Source: Lachnospiraceae bacterium C10
GTDB taxonomy: Bacteria; Bacillota; Clostridia; Lachnospirales; Lachnospiraceae
Length of the DNA: 64,000 bases
Direction: 5' to 3'
NCBI GenBank assembly: GCA_900100095.1
Contig: FMTN01000012.1
Span: 1 to 64,000, forward strand
Shown piece by piece: positions 44,338 to 51,605 of the stretch; the first letter of the stretch is position 1, and each line of letters begins with the position of its first letter. The notes under the pieces are model-generated. The model did no database searches and had not been told where the DNA came from. It worked only from the letters and a program-made list of their open reading frames with translations. Made by a program: the position numbers and the translations under genes.

Positions 44338-45645
44338 ATGGAGAATCAAGTATATACATCAAACGGCGTTGTACACCTGATCAAAGGGGAAGGGAGACTT
44401 TTGAAATCCGGCGGAAGCTGGATCTATGACAATGAAATTGAAAGCGTAACCGGAGAATTTGAGAATGGAGATGTCGTAAAAGTAGAGGATTTTGACGGCT
44501 ATTTCATGGGATGGGGCGTCATTAATGAAACGTCAAAGATTCGTGTCCGTATGCTCTGCCGCCATCGTAAGGAGGCCATCGATGATGCCTTTTTACGTGA
44601 GCGGGTAAAGGCGGCCTATGAGTATCGAAAGAATGTCATTGATACCTCTTCCTGCCGTATGATTTTTGGAGAGGCGGACTATCTCCCGGGACTTGTGGTG
44701 GATAAGTATGAGGATCTTCTTGTGGTACAGTCCCTTTCTCTTGGCGTGGATCGTCTGAAGCGAAGCATTCTGACCTCTCTGATGGAAGAGATGGAAGCGG
44801 ACGGCATCACACTTCGCGGTATCTATGAACGTAGCGATGCAAAGGTGCGTAAAAAGGAAGGCATGACACCGTTTAAAGGCTGGATCTGGACGAAGAAGGA
44901 AGGCTGGATCTCTGCGCCATACAATGACATGGAGCGTCAGTGGAAGGCGGATGATCCTTCGGTGCAGTTCCCGCAGCCGGCAGAGGATGTGCATGTGTCC
45001 ATTACAGAGAACGGAGTATCCTATCTGGTGGACGTGGAAAACGGACAGAAGACCGGTTTCTTCCTGGATCAAAAGCAGAACCGCATGGAGATCCAGAAGC
45101 TTGCAAAGGGCAAGAAGGTTCTGGATTGTTTTACCCATATGGGAACTTTTGCATTGAATGCAGGCCTTGGAGGAGCAGATTCGGTTCTGGGACTTGATAT
45201 CTCAGAGCTGGCGGTAGCTCAGGCGACAGAAAATGCAAAGCGCAACAACCTGTCCGAGCGGGTGACCTTCCGTCAGGCCGATGTGCTGGATGAACTTCCA
45301 AAGCTGTACCAGCAGGGCGAATCTTATGATCTTTTAATATTGGATCCGCCGGCTTTTACAAAGAGCCGTACAGCTACGAAGCAGGCCATCAAGGGCTATC
45401 GTGAGATCAACCGTCAGGGTATCCGTCTGGTGAAGGACGGCGGCTATTTTGCCACCTGCTCCTGTTCCCACTTTATGACAGAGGAACTTTTTAAGAAAAC
45501 CGTCAAGGAGGCGGCAGACTCGGTTCATGTGCGTCTGCGCCAGATTCAGTTCCGCACCCAGGCGGCGGATCATCCGATGATCTGGGGCGGCGATGACAGC
45601 TATTACCTGAAGTTTATGATTTTTCAGGTGGTTCGGGAGAAGTAG
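44338..45645 (+). CDS. Class I SAM-dependent rRNA methyltransferase (RlmI-like)
   Basis: 435 aa from ATG 44338 (AGGAG upstream). The N-terminal PUA-like domain (residues 8-90: LLKSGGSWIYDNEIESV) is followed by a linker (GLVVDKYEDLLVVQ). The Rossmann methyltransferase domain has VLDCFTHMGTFALNA (SAM loop), LGLDISELAV and ILDPPAFTKS, the DPPxF catalytic motif of m5C/RlmI-type enzymes. It is likely to methylate 23S rRNA cytosine. The gene's last 32 bases overlap the convergent licD gene. Confidence 0.88.
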   Translation: MENQVYTSNGVVHLIKGEGRLLKSGGSWIYDNEIESVTGEFENGDVVKVEDFDGYFMGWGVINETSKIRVRMLCRHRKEAIDDAFLRERVKAAYEYRKNVIDTSSCRMIFGEADYLPGLVVDKYEDLLVVQSLSLGVDRLKRSILTSLMEEMEADGITLRGIYERSDAKVRKKEGMTPFKGWIWTKKEGWISAPYNDMERQWKADDPSVQFPQPAEDVHVSITENGVSYLVDVENGQKTGFFLDQKQNRMEIQKLAKGKKVLDCFTHMGTFALNAGLGGADSVLGLDISELAVAQATENAKRNNLSERVTFRQADVLDELPKLYQQGESYDLLILDPPAFTKSRTATKQAIKGYREINRQGIRLVKDGGYFATCSCSHFMTEELFKKTVKEAADSVHVRLRQIQFRTQAADHPMIWGGDDSYYLKFMIFQVVREK

Positions 45646-46585
45646 AGACAAGGATCTCTCTCTTCTCGATAAGAGATGCCCGTAAGGCCTCCGGCAGAGC
45701 CGGCAACTGCGCCTTATAGAAGGGATAATCATGTCCGCCGCCGTTTCGAACCGGGGTCATGTAATCGCCGTATTTGGAGCGAAGGAATTCCTCGTAACCA
45801 ACGGGTACCGGTATGGTGGTGTATTCGAAGGGAAGACGGATCTGATCCGAAAACCACTCTTTCTTTCGGATATGAGGCTCTTCAAAAAGGGAAAAGTCAT
45901 ACATCGGAACAAGTTCGTCGGATTCCTCATCGGTGTAGATCATGGCAATCTTGTCAGCAAGCTGCCGGACCTGCATCACGAGGCTCTGGTCGTCCCGGAA
46001 GGTTACACCGGTGGCGTCCTGAATTTTTTGGATACGTTCTGCCAGTTCACCGGACTCCTGGTACTGGTAGAATCGCTGTCCGCAATCATATACCGCCTGA
46101 TGTAAAAGGATCTGTGTCTGTCGTTCCTCCAGGTTTCTCGTCAGATTGTCCAGGGGATAGATCTCCACTCCGATGATAAAAGGGCAACCGTAAAATTCTT
46201 CTGTCGTCTGCGTATTCACGCCGATATCATCACGATTCATAACAACTGCAAAAGGCTGATCATGATCTTCCCTTGTAAAATAGGAATGCAGGGAATAGTC
46301 CTTGGCAAGTTCCTTTTGGGCAACGGAAAGAAAGGTCATATAATCTTTGCGGCGCATGCTGATATCGATGTCATCATCCCAGGGAATAAAGCCCTGATGG
46401 CGGATGGCTCCAAGTAGTGTGCCGTAGTCGGCAAAATAGGTCAGGTTGTATTTACGGCAGATCCGGTCCACTTCGGCAAGAACTTTCAGCTCAGCGGCCC
46501 AGATCCGTTTCATCATCGGTTCTACGTAGAAGCCGTCAATTTCTTCACCGCGAAAGAAATCTTCCGGAATTTGTTGTAATGACAT
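45614..46585 (-). CDS. LicD family phosphotransferase
   Basis: 323 aa on the minus strand. Start ATG at 46585, with AAAGGAGG upstream. The LicD core is clear: LTYFADYGTLLGAIRHQGFI, then PWDDDIDISMRRKDY, the nucleotidyltransferase-like metal site. LicD proteins move phosphocholine or similar groups onto teichoic acid or capsule sugars. The C-terminus (ALRASLIEKREILVSTSPEP) is encoded across the end of the RlmI-like gene; the two genes converge without an obvious terminator. Confidence 0.88.
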   Translation of the reverse strand: MSLQQIPEDFFRGEEIDGFYVEPMMKRIWAAELKVLAEVDRICRKYNLTYFADYGTLLGAIRHQGFIPWDDDIDISMRRKDYMTFLSVAQKELAKDYSLHSYFTREDHDQPFAVVMNRDDIGVNTQTTEEFYGCPFIIGVEIYPLDNLTRNLEERQTQILLHQAVYDCGQRFYQYQESGELAERIQKIQDATGVTFRDDQSLVMQVRQLADKIAMIYTDEESDELVPMYDFSLFEEPHIRKKEWFSDQIRLPFEYTTIPVPVGYEEFLRSKYGDYMTPVRNGGGHDYPFYKAQLPALPEALRASLIEKREILVSTSPEPPEKS

Positions 46586-46719
46586 ATTCGATCCTCCTTT
46601 TTTTCGTATATTTTACTATAATTGAAGAGGATACGCACGGATTGGCGTGGTATGATTTGAAGGGATATAAAGAATACGTTATGATAAAAGTATTATGATA
46701 TAGAACAGGAGGGGCACGA

Positions 46720-47409
46720 ATGAAGCTTTTGATCGTAGAAGATGAATTTGCGCTGGCAGATGCGTTAAGGGATCGCCTTCAGCAGGAGAAGTACGAGGTT
46801 GATATTGCAGAAGATGGAATCACCGGACATGAGCGTGCGATGAGCGATACCTATGATCTGATTATTATGGATGGTATGCTGCCGGGAATGGATGGTGTGA
46901 ATATTATCTGGGAGATGCGCAAGGCAGGGCATAAGACTCCGGTTATTATGCTGACCGCCCGGGCAGGTCTTACGGACCGTGTCAAGGGACTGGATGCCGG
47001 TGCGGATGACTATCTGACCAAGCCCTTTGAGGTAGAGGAGCTTCTGGCTCGTATACGTGCCTTGATTCGTCGCAATCATGGCCCGGAGGATAATCTGCTG
47101 GAGGTGGGTAACATTCAGCTGGACCGTAAAAACGGTGCAATTCGAAACAGCCAGACCGGAACAGATGTGACACTCTCAGGAAAAGAGTTGAAGCTGTTGG
47201 AATATTTTATGGATAATCCGGGACAGGTATTGTCAAGAGAACAGATTTCCTTGCGGATCTGGGGACATCAGGACACCGTGGAATACAACAATGTGGAGGT
47301 TTATGTCTCCTTTATCCGAAGGAAGCTTAAGTTTTTACGTGCCAATCTTCAGGTAAAAGCGGTCCGGGGTCTTGGCTATCGCCTGGTGGAAGACGTGTCA
47401 AATGGTTAA
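46720..47409 (+). CDS. OmpR/PhoB family response regulator
   Basis: 229 aa from ATG 46720 with AGGAGGGG upstream. The receiver domain (1-120) has acidic Glu8-Asp9, phospho-acceptor Asp51 in IIMDGMLPG, Thr of MLTARA and Lys of LTKPFE. The C-terminal winged helix (130-225) has SGKELKLLEYFMDNPGQVLSREQI and VRGLGYRLV. It overlaps the sensor kinase gene by eight bases. Target genes are not evident. Confidence 0.93.
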   Translation: MKLLIVEDEFALADALRDRLQQEKYEVDIAEDGITGHERAMSDTYDLIIMDGMLPGMDGVNIIWEMRKAGHKTPVIMLTARAGLTDRVKGLDAGADDYLTKPFEVEELLARIRALIRRNHGPEDNLLEVGNIQLDRKNGAIRNSQTGTDVTLSGKELKLLEYFMDNPGQVLSREQISLRIWGHQDTVEYNNVEVYVSFIRRKLKFLRANLQVKAVRGLGYRLVEDVSNG

Positions 47410-48646
47410 GAAATTACAAAGAAAACTGCAATGGGTCCTGTCCATGGTCCTGATCCTTTTTGTTATTACCATTTTGATTTCCACGCTTTTTCTTCAGTAT
47501 ATGAGTTCCACCACAGCCGTGAAGGAACAGATTCGGGCAGCGGAAGACCGGTTTCTGGACAATTACTATGAGTCCCTCCTTCAGGTTCGTTTGAAGGACG
47601 GGGTGGCGGATGCTGCAGAAGAAGAGGAAGAGGAGACAGCGGTAGAGAATAAGAAGGTGAACGCCTATGGCGTGGTCTTCGACTCGGAATTCAAGACACT
47701 TTTTACCGAGTTCGGCAACCTCTCCAAAAAGCGTGTAAAAAAGCTGGCACTTAAAATGGTATTAAGCCAGAACGAAAGCGGTATCATATCCCATTATGAG
47801 TACCGGGTGCGTGATATTGAGGAGAACATACAGGTCACCTTCATTGACCGGAATGATATCCAGCGTCGTCTGGTTCCGGTGGTGGTAGGTTCTCTGGCAC
47901 TTGGGGTAATGGGAATCATCTGTGTTCTGATCCTTTCCTTTTTCCTGACCAAATGGCTGGTTCGGCCGATCACAGAGAATGTGCGTCGTCAGAAGCAGTT
48001 CGTGGCGGATGCCAGTCATGAATTAAAGACGCCTCTGGCAGTCATCGATGTGAATCTGGATATGGCAAGAAGTATGCCGGATAATCCGAAGTATCTTGGC
48101 TATATCAAGGGTGAGACAAGCAAAATGAGCCGTCTTATTCAGGAACTTCTGATGCTGGCGCAGGTGGAAGATCAGGATACAGTGGATCGGAGTGAAACCT
48201 TCTCTTTGACGGATACGGTGGAGGGCGTGTTGCTTCCGTTTGAGGCGGCGGCCTATGACAGAGGTGTTACCATCGGTCAGGACGTGGCAGAAGGGCTGGA
48301 ATACGCCGGCAGGGCAGTGGATATCAGCCGTATGGTAGAGACTCTGATTGAGAATGCGATCTATCATGCAAAGGAAGGCTCTGAAATATTTGTTACATTA
48401 AAGAAGGAACACAAGGCAATGGTTCTTGTGGTTGAAAATGACGGAGACACCATTCCGGAAGAGCAGATGCAGCATATCTTCGAGCGCTTTTACCGCATAG
48501 ATAAGGCAAGAAACCGTAAGAACGGCCACTTTGGGTTGGGGCTTGCCATTGCAAAAGGTACAGCAACCCGCTACGGCGGAACAATTCACGTGACAAGTGA
48601 AGATGGACACACAGCATTTACAGTGGTACTTCCAATTGAAAAGTAA
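47402..48646 (+). CDS. Sensor histidine kinase
   Basis: 414 aa from ATG 47402, inside the end of the regulator gene. Two membrane helices (about 13-35 and 158-183) enclose an extracytoplasmic sensor of about 120 residues with an acidic run (EEEEEETAVE). H-box: DASHELKTPLAVI with His206. N-box ETLIENAIYHAKEG, then VENDGDTIPEE and FGLGLAIAKG complete the ATPase domain. There is little or no HAMP. It pairs with the preceding OmpR-type regulator. Confidence 0.93.
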   Translation: MVKKLQRKLQWVLSMVLILFVITILISTLFLQYMSSTTAVKEQIRAAEDRFLDNYYESLLQVRLKDGVADAAEEEEEETAVENKKVNAYGVVFDSEFKTLFTEFGNLSKKRVKKLALKMVLSQNESGIISHYEYRVRDIEENIQVTFIDRNDIQRRLVPVVVGSLALGVMGIICVLILSFFLTKWLVRPITENVRRQKQFVADASHELKTPLAVIDVNLDMARSMPDNPKYLGYIKGETSKMSRLIQELLMLAQVEDQDTVDRSETFSLTDTVEGVLLPFEAAAYDRGVTIGQDVAEGLEYAGRAVDISRMVETLIENAIYHAKEGSEIFVTLKKEHKAMVLVVENDGDTIPEEQMQHIFERFYRIDKARNRKNGHFGLGLAIAKGTATRYGGTIHVTSEDGHTAFTVVLPIEK

Positions 48647-48714
48647 TTGAAAAGCAGGCGTGTTCTTGAAATGGGACATGTTCCTATAAAAATGCAAGAA
48701 GGTTTGTACGTTAT

Positions 48715-48750
48715 CCGCCCGGCGATTTGTCGCCGGGCGGTTGATTTTTA
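48715..48750 (+). terminator. GC-rich rho-independent terminator
   Basis: A perfect 11-bp stem (48715-48725 with 48730-48740), TTTG loop, then TTGATTTTTATTT. It ends the two-component operon. Confidence 0.9.
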
Positions 48751-48767
48751 TTTAGAAAAGTTGAGCC

Positions 48768-48796
48768 CGCAAACCCACTGTTTTCAAGGGTTTGCG
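48768..48796 (+). repeat. Inverted repeat upstream of the tRNA promoter
   Basis: CGCAAACCC (48768-48776) and GGGTTTGCG (48788-48796), an 11-nt loop. No T-run. A similar CGCAA...TTGCG hairpin follows the last tRNA at 49520. Confidence 0.5.
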
Positions 48797-48836
48797 AAGG
48801 AATTGTAGAAATTTGAGAAAAAAATAAAAAAATGTG

Positions 48837-48865
48837 TTGACACAGAGGAGGTTCTGCCATATAAT
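48837..48865 (+). promoter_or_regulatory. Consensus sigma-A promoter of the tRNA array
   Basis: TTGACA (48837-48842), 17-bp spacer, TATAAT (48860-48865), a full match to the sigma-A consensus, 67 bp before tRNA-Pro. Very strong expression is expected, as suits a stable-RNA operon. Confidence 0.9.
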
Positions 48866-48931
48866 TTATCTTGCGTTTCGGGTGACACGAAAGTTCAGCG
48901 AGAAAAAACTGAATCGTCGCCGCAGTAAACA

Positions 48932-49005
48932 CGGGGTGTGGCTCAGCTTGGTAGAGCGCCTGGTTTGGGACCAGGAAGTCGCAGGTTCGAATCCTGTCAC
49001 CCCGA
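48932..49005 (+). tRNA. tRNA-Pro (anticodon TGG)
   Basis: Seven-pair acceptor CGGGGTG/CACCCCG, D-arm GGCTCAGCTTGGTAGAGC, anticodon loop TTTGGGA with TGG, T-arm with GGTTCGAATCC, discriminator A. CCA is not encoded. Confidence 0.95.
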
Positions 49006-49011
49006 TTTTTT

Positions 49012-49082
49012 GCGGGTGTAGTTCAATGGTAGAACACCAGCCTTCCAAGCTGGATACGTGGGTTCGATTCCCATCACCCGCT
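49012..49082 (+). tRNA. tRNA-Gly (anticodon TCC)
   Basis: Acceptor GCGGGTG/CACCCGC, short D-arm, anticodon stem CCAGC/GCTGG around CTTCCAA, T-arm GGGTTCGATTCCC, discriminator T. CCA is not encoded. Confidence 0.95.
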
Positions 49083-49086
49083 CTTC

Positions 49087-49160
<74 letters not shown>

Positions 49161-49209
49161 TGCAGACATGTCAATGTCTGAATGTCCGTAATATGGATTA
49201 TACCTTTAT

Positions 49210-49284
49210 GGTGGGTATAGCGCAGTTGGTTAGCGCGCCAGATTGTGGCTCTGGAGGCCGAGGGTTCGAATCCCTCTATCCACC
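49210..49284 (+). tRNA. tRNA-His (anticodon GTG)
   Basis: Acceptor GTGGGTA/TATCCAC plus the extra 5' G (49210) opposite discriminator C (49284), the tRNA-His identity pair. Anticodon loop TTGTGGC. T-arm GGGTTCGAATCCC. Confidence 0.95.
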
Positions 49285-49320
49285 CTTTGGCAGGACAATT
49301 TGTTCTGCCAATTTTATTAA

Positions 49321-49347
49321 GCGGTAGGGCATCTGCCTACAATCCGC
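49321..49347 (+). other. Hairpin or tRNA-like fragment between tRNA-His and tRNA-Gln
   Basis: GCGG...CCGC and TAGGGCA...TGCCTA pair as an imperfect hairpin. The left part (AGCGGTAGGGCA) also resembles the D-arm of the next tRNA (AGCGGTAAGGCA). It may be a processing signal or a remnant of a lost tRNA. Confidence 0.35.
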
Positions 49348-49349
49348 GT

Positions 49350-49421
49350 TGGGCTATCGCCAAGCGGTAAGGCACAGGATTTTGATTCCTGCATTCCCGG
49401 GTTCGAATCCCGGTGGCCCAG
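49350..49421 (+). tRNA. tRNA-Gln (anticodon TTG)
   Basis: Acceptor TGGGCTA/TGGCCCA, anticodon stem CAGGA/TCCTG around TTTTGAT with TTG, T-arm GGGTTCGAATCCC, discriminator G, the usual Gln identity elements. Confidence 0.95.
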
Positions 49422-49436
49422 CTCAGAAGAATATAT

Positions 49437-49509
49437 GGGGCATTAGCTCAGTTGGTAGAGCACTTGACTTTTAATCAAGTTGTCGGGGGTTCGAATCCCC
49501 CATGCCTCA
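49437..49509 (+). tRNA. tRNA-Lys (anticodon TTT)
   Basis: Acceptor GGGGCAT/ATGCCTC with one G-T pair, anticodon stem CTTGA/TCAAG around CTTTTAA with TTT, T-arm GGGTTCGAATCCC, discriminator A. It is the last tRNA of the array, and the following DNA looks accessory. Confidence 0.95.
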
Positions 49510-49519
49510 TTATTGACTA

Positions 49520-49566
49520 AAACCTCGCAAATCCTTGAAATATAAGGGCTTGCGAGGTTTTTTGCT
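49520..49566 (+). terminator. Terminator after the tRNA array
   Basis: An 11-bp stem (AAACCTCGCAA 49520-49530 with 49550-49560) enclosing a 19-nt loop, followed by TTTT. It ends the tRNA transcript. Confidence 0.75.
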
Positions 49567-49793
49567 ATGCAAAAATATATTAAAAAATGGATGGGAGATA
49601 TTGCAAAATACTGCTTTTCTCTGCCTTTTAGTGTCCCACCCACTGTCCCACCCGTGGGGAAAAGGACGTCAACTGTCCCACCCTCAGATGTTAGCGGCAG
49701 AGCTGTCGGGAAGATCCTTTGGGAGCGCGGCTCCTAGCGCATTAGCAGCATCAAGGACCTGCGAATCAAGTAGGATTGCCTGCTGAAAAAGTA
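49561..49793 (+). other. Non-coding interval after tRNA-Lys with a triple 10-mer
   Basis: No convincing gene. TGTCCCACCC occurs three times (49632-49641, 49644-49653, 49674-49683). The only sizeable open frames (49535-49786 plus and 49443-49643 minus) lack ribosome sites. The position after a tRNA 3' end suggests debris from an integrated element, but no integrase motif can be read. Confidence 0.35.
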
Positions 49794-49825
49794 TTGAAAA
49801 ATATGAGGTAATCTGATACTATAAT
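49794..49825 (+). promoter_or_regulatory. Candidate small-RNA promoter
   Basis: TTGAAA (49794-49799) and TATAAT (49820-49825). The -10 is perfect; the 20-bp spacer is long, so the -35 is uncertain. Confidence 0.4.
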
Positions 49826-49831
49826 ATTGCT

Positions 49832-49890
49832 TAGGGCTGGTCGAAAGACCCGGGTCCACATAATGACGGGCGGGACGCCCGTCTTTTTTT
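49832..49890 (+). ncRNA. Candidate small structured RNA, about 60 nt
   Basis: Seven bases after a perfect -10 the sequence forms GGTC-GAAA-GACC (49839-49850), a stem capped by a GNRA tetraloop. It then ends with a 7-bp GC-rich terminator stem (49865-49871 with 49877-49883) and seven T. No ORF fits inside. It may be a stand-alone RNA or a short leader for the DUF3800 gene that follows. I do not recognise a family. Confidence 0.45.
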
Positions 49891-49904
49891 CTTTTAGGAG
49901 ATAT

Positions 49905-50582
49905 ATGTGAGAACTAAGTATTTTTGTTGATGAATCGGGAGATTGGGGCGAGTATAGACATCATTCTCCGTATTATATAATTACATTTGTCTTCCATAAT
50001 CAAGATATAGATATTTCAGATGATTTGTCTAAACTTGATGCAGATCTTCTAAATATTGGATATTCCGGTCATTGCCTTCACGCGGGACCAATTATTCGAG
50101 GCGAGGAAGATTATAAGGAAGTAGACATTGCTCAAAGACAGCGAATCCTAAAAAAGATGATGGGATTTATTCGTCGCATGGATATTCAGTATAAATCGTT
50201 TTATATTGAGAAAAAACAGTTTGATAATTCTTTGGAAGCCATAGGAAGAATAAGCAAGCAATTATCCATTTTTATTCGGGAACATTTACAGTTTTTCTTT
50301 AAGTTTGATACCGTCAAAGTCTATTATGATAATGGACAGACTGAAGTTAACAAGATTCTATCATCAGTATTAAATGCCCTGTTAGATAATGTTGAGTTTA
50401 AAAAGGTGATGCCAAGGGATTATAGATTGTTTCAGGTTGCAGATTTCATGTGTACGCTTACACTTGTAAGATTAAAGATGGAGCATAAAGAAATGTCACG
50501 CTCGGAGACGGTATTCTTCGAAAATGAACGGACTCTTAAGAAGCAGTATTTGAAGCATTTAGACGCAAAGGAGTTGAAGTAA
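49905..50582 (+). pseudogene. DUF3800 family protein with TGA at codon 2
   Basis: TTAGGAG stands five bases before ATG 49905, but the next codon is TGA. The same frame then reads ELSIFVDESGDWGEYRHHSPYY, the start of a DUF3800 domain with its conserved metal-binding Asp, and stays open to 50582. MPRDYRLFQVADFMCTL matches the C-terminal QxADxI-type motif of the family. DUF3800 proteins are RNase H-like, often found in mobile or defence settings. The nonsense codon suggests loss or rescue from a weak internal start (for example TTG at 50025, which would delete the Asp). The gene is AT-rich compared with its neighbours. Confidence 0.7.
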
Positions 50583-50636
50583 GTAGTTCAAAGTAAGGTT
50601 TCCGGCTGAAAAGTAGGGAAGAAGATGAAATGGCAG

Positions 50637-50665
50637 TTGCAAGCCGAAATCAAATTCTGTATAAT
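50637..50665 (+). promoter_or_regulatory. Sigma-A type promoter
   Basis: TTGCAA (50637-50642), 17-bp spacer, TATAAT (50660-50665). It reads into the 21-codon ORF and its terminator. Confidence 0.6.
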
Positions 50666-50731
50666 GACAAAAGATGTCCATACATCTGTTACATATTAAC
50701 GGTATTTACAAAGAAAGTGAGGTGTTCAATT

Positions 50732-50797
50732 ATGATGAAGAGCAGAAAATACATAACATCTGAATATCGATTGAAGACCTCGGCATTTACATCTTAA
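50732..50797 (+). CDS. 21-aa ORF with its own promoter and terminator
   Basis: ATG 50732 (a second ATG follows at once) has GTGAGGTG eight bases upstream. The peptide (MMKSRKYITSEYRLKTSAFT, then S) is basic and has no membrane segment. It is enclosed by a promoter at 50637 and a terminator at 50812, a complete short transcription unit of about 165 nt. It may be a small protein, or a leader peptide of an attenuator for the acetyltransferase gene. Confidence 0.4.
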   Translation: MMKSRKYITSEYRLKTSAFTS

Positions 50798-50811
50798 TCA
50801 GACTTTACAGG

Positions 50812-50841
50812 TACCGTGGTTTATTTGCCACGGTATTTTTC
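50812..50841 (+). terminator. Rho-independent terminator or attenuator
   Basis: A perfect 8-bp stem TACCGTGG/CCACGGTA (50812-50819 with 50828-50835), then TTTTTC. It lies between the small ORF and the GNAT gene, about 70 bp before that start. Confidence 0.75.
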
Positions 50842-50912
50842 TTGGTCCTTCATAGATATTCATACAAGAATTTTTGGGCGAATGACGTAATGACAGTTTA
50901 TGGAGGATTCTT

Positions 50913-51374
50913 ATGACGAATATGATTAATCTGAAAGAAATCACAGAAGACAATTTTATTGATGCTTTTAATCTTAAGCTGGGAGCAGGGCAGGATCGGT
51001 ATGTATCCCATCCCATTCGAAGCCTTGCGCAGGCTTATGTGTACCGGACGCAGTGCCAGCCGTTTGGTATTTATCACGAGGAAAAAATGGTAGGCTATGT
51101 TATGGTAATTTATGATTATGATGTTCCGGAATACGATATCTGGCACATGATGATTGACGAAGCCCATCAGGGAAAAGGCTACGGAAAAGCGGCCTTTGAA
51201 CAGGTCTTGTCCTACATAGCAACCAAACCTTTTGGAGAATCCGATCGGATTACCCTTACCTGCAACAGGGAGAATGAAATTGCACTGAAACTGTATCGGG
51301 ATATGGGATTTTGCGAGACCGGAGAAGAGGATGAGGATGAAATTGAATTATCCATGACAATGAAGCAGTCGTAG
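50913..51374 (+). CDS. GNAT family N-acetyltransferase
   Basis: 153 aa from ATG 50913 with GGAGG ten bases upstream. GNAT motif A is clear: DIWHMMIDEAHQGKGYGKAAF, the acetyl-CoA pyrophosphate loop (Q-G-K-G-Y-G). This is followed by ENEIALKLYRDMGFCETG (motif B). It resembles SpeG/diamine-type acetyltransferases in overall layout, but the substrate cannot be fixed. The end is acidic. Confidence 0.88.
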   Translation: MTNMINLKEITEDNFIDAFNLKLGAGQDRYVSHPIRSLAQAYVYRTQCQPFGIYHEEKMVGYVMVIYDYDVPEYDIWHMMIDEAHQGKGYGKAAFEQVLSYIATKPFGESDRITLTCNRENEIALKLYRDMGFCETGEEDEDEIELSMTMKQS

Positions 51375-51441
51375 GGTGGATTTTGTCATGCAGAATATAT
51401 AAAAACACAGGACAAGGTCTGCGAAGATAGCATTTATAGAA

Positions 51442-51485
51442 GGCTCATAAGCTTTTGTTTCATCAGAAGCTTATGGGCCTTTTGT
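51442..51485 (+). terminator. Rho-independent terminator
   Basis: A 13-bp stem with one G-T pair (51442-51454 with 51467-51479), then TTTTG. It ends the GNAT gene transcript. Confidence 0.75.
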
Positions 51486-51519
51486 TGTGATAATAAAGTA
51501 GAGAATCAGATGAAAAAAC

Positions 51520-51573
51520 CTTAAGAATTCTTAAGAAACTCTAAAGAATAATTTTAGGTTCTTCTTATATAGT
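51520..51573 (+). promoter_or_regulatory. Candidate OmpR-type operator and promoter of the Dlt-like operon
   Basis: Three TTAAGAA-like repeats begin at 51521, 51531 and 51541 (the last CTAAAGAA), exactly 10 bp apart on one DNA face. The first two also form the palindrome CTTAAGAATTCTTAAG (51520-51535). A -10 (TATAGT, 51568-51573) follows, while the -35 position (about 51545) lacks the consensus and is covered by the third repeat. This is the arrangement of an OmpR-family activator site. The regulator encoded at 57350 in the same operon is the natural candidate. Confidence 0.55.
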
Positions 51574-51605
51574 ATCCGAAGGAAAGATGAGTACGGAGGA
51601 AAACT

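Noticed and set aside
49535-49786. 83-aa ORF as integrase remnant
   Set aside because: No catalytic R-H-R-Y motif can be read and there is no ribosome site; only the position after tRNA-Lys is suggestive.
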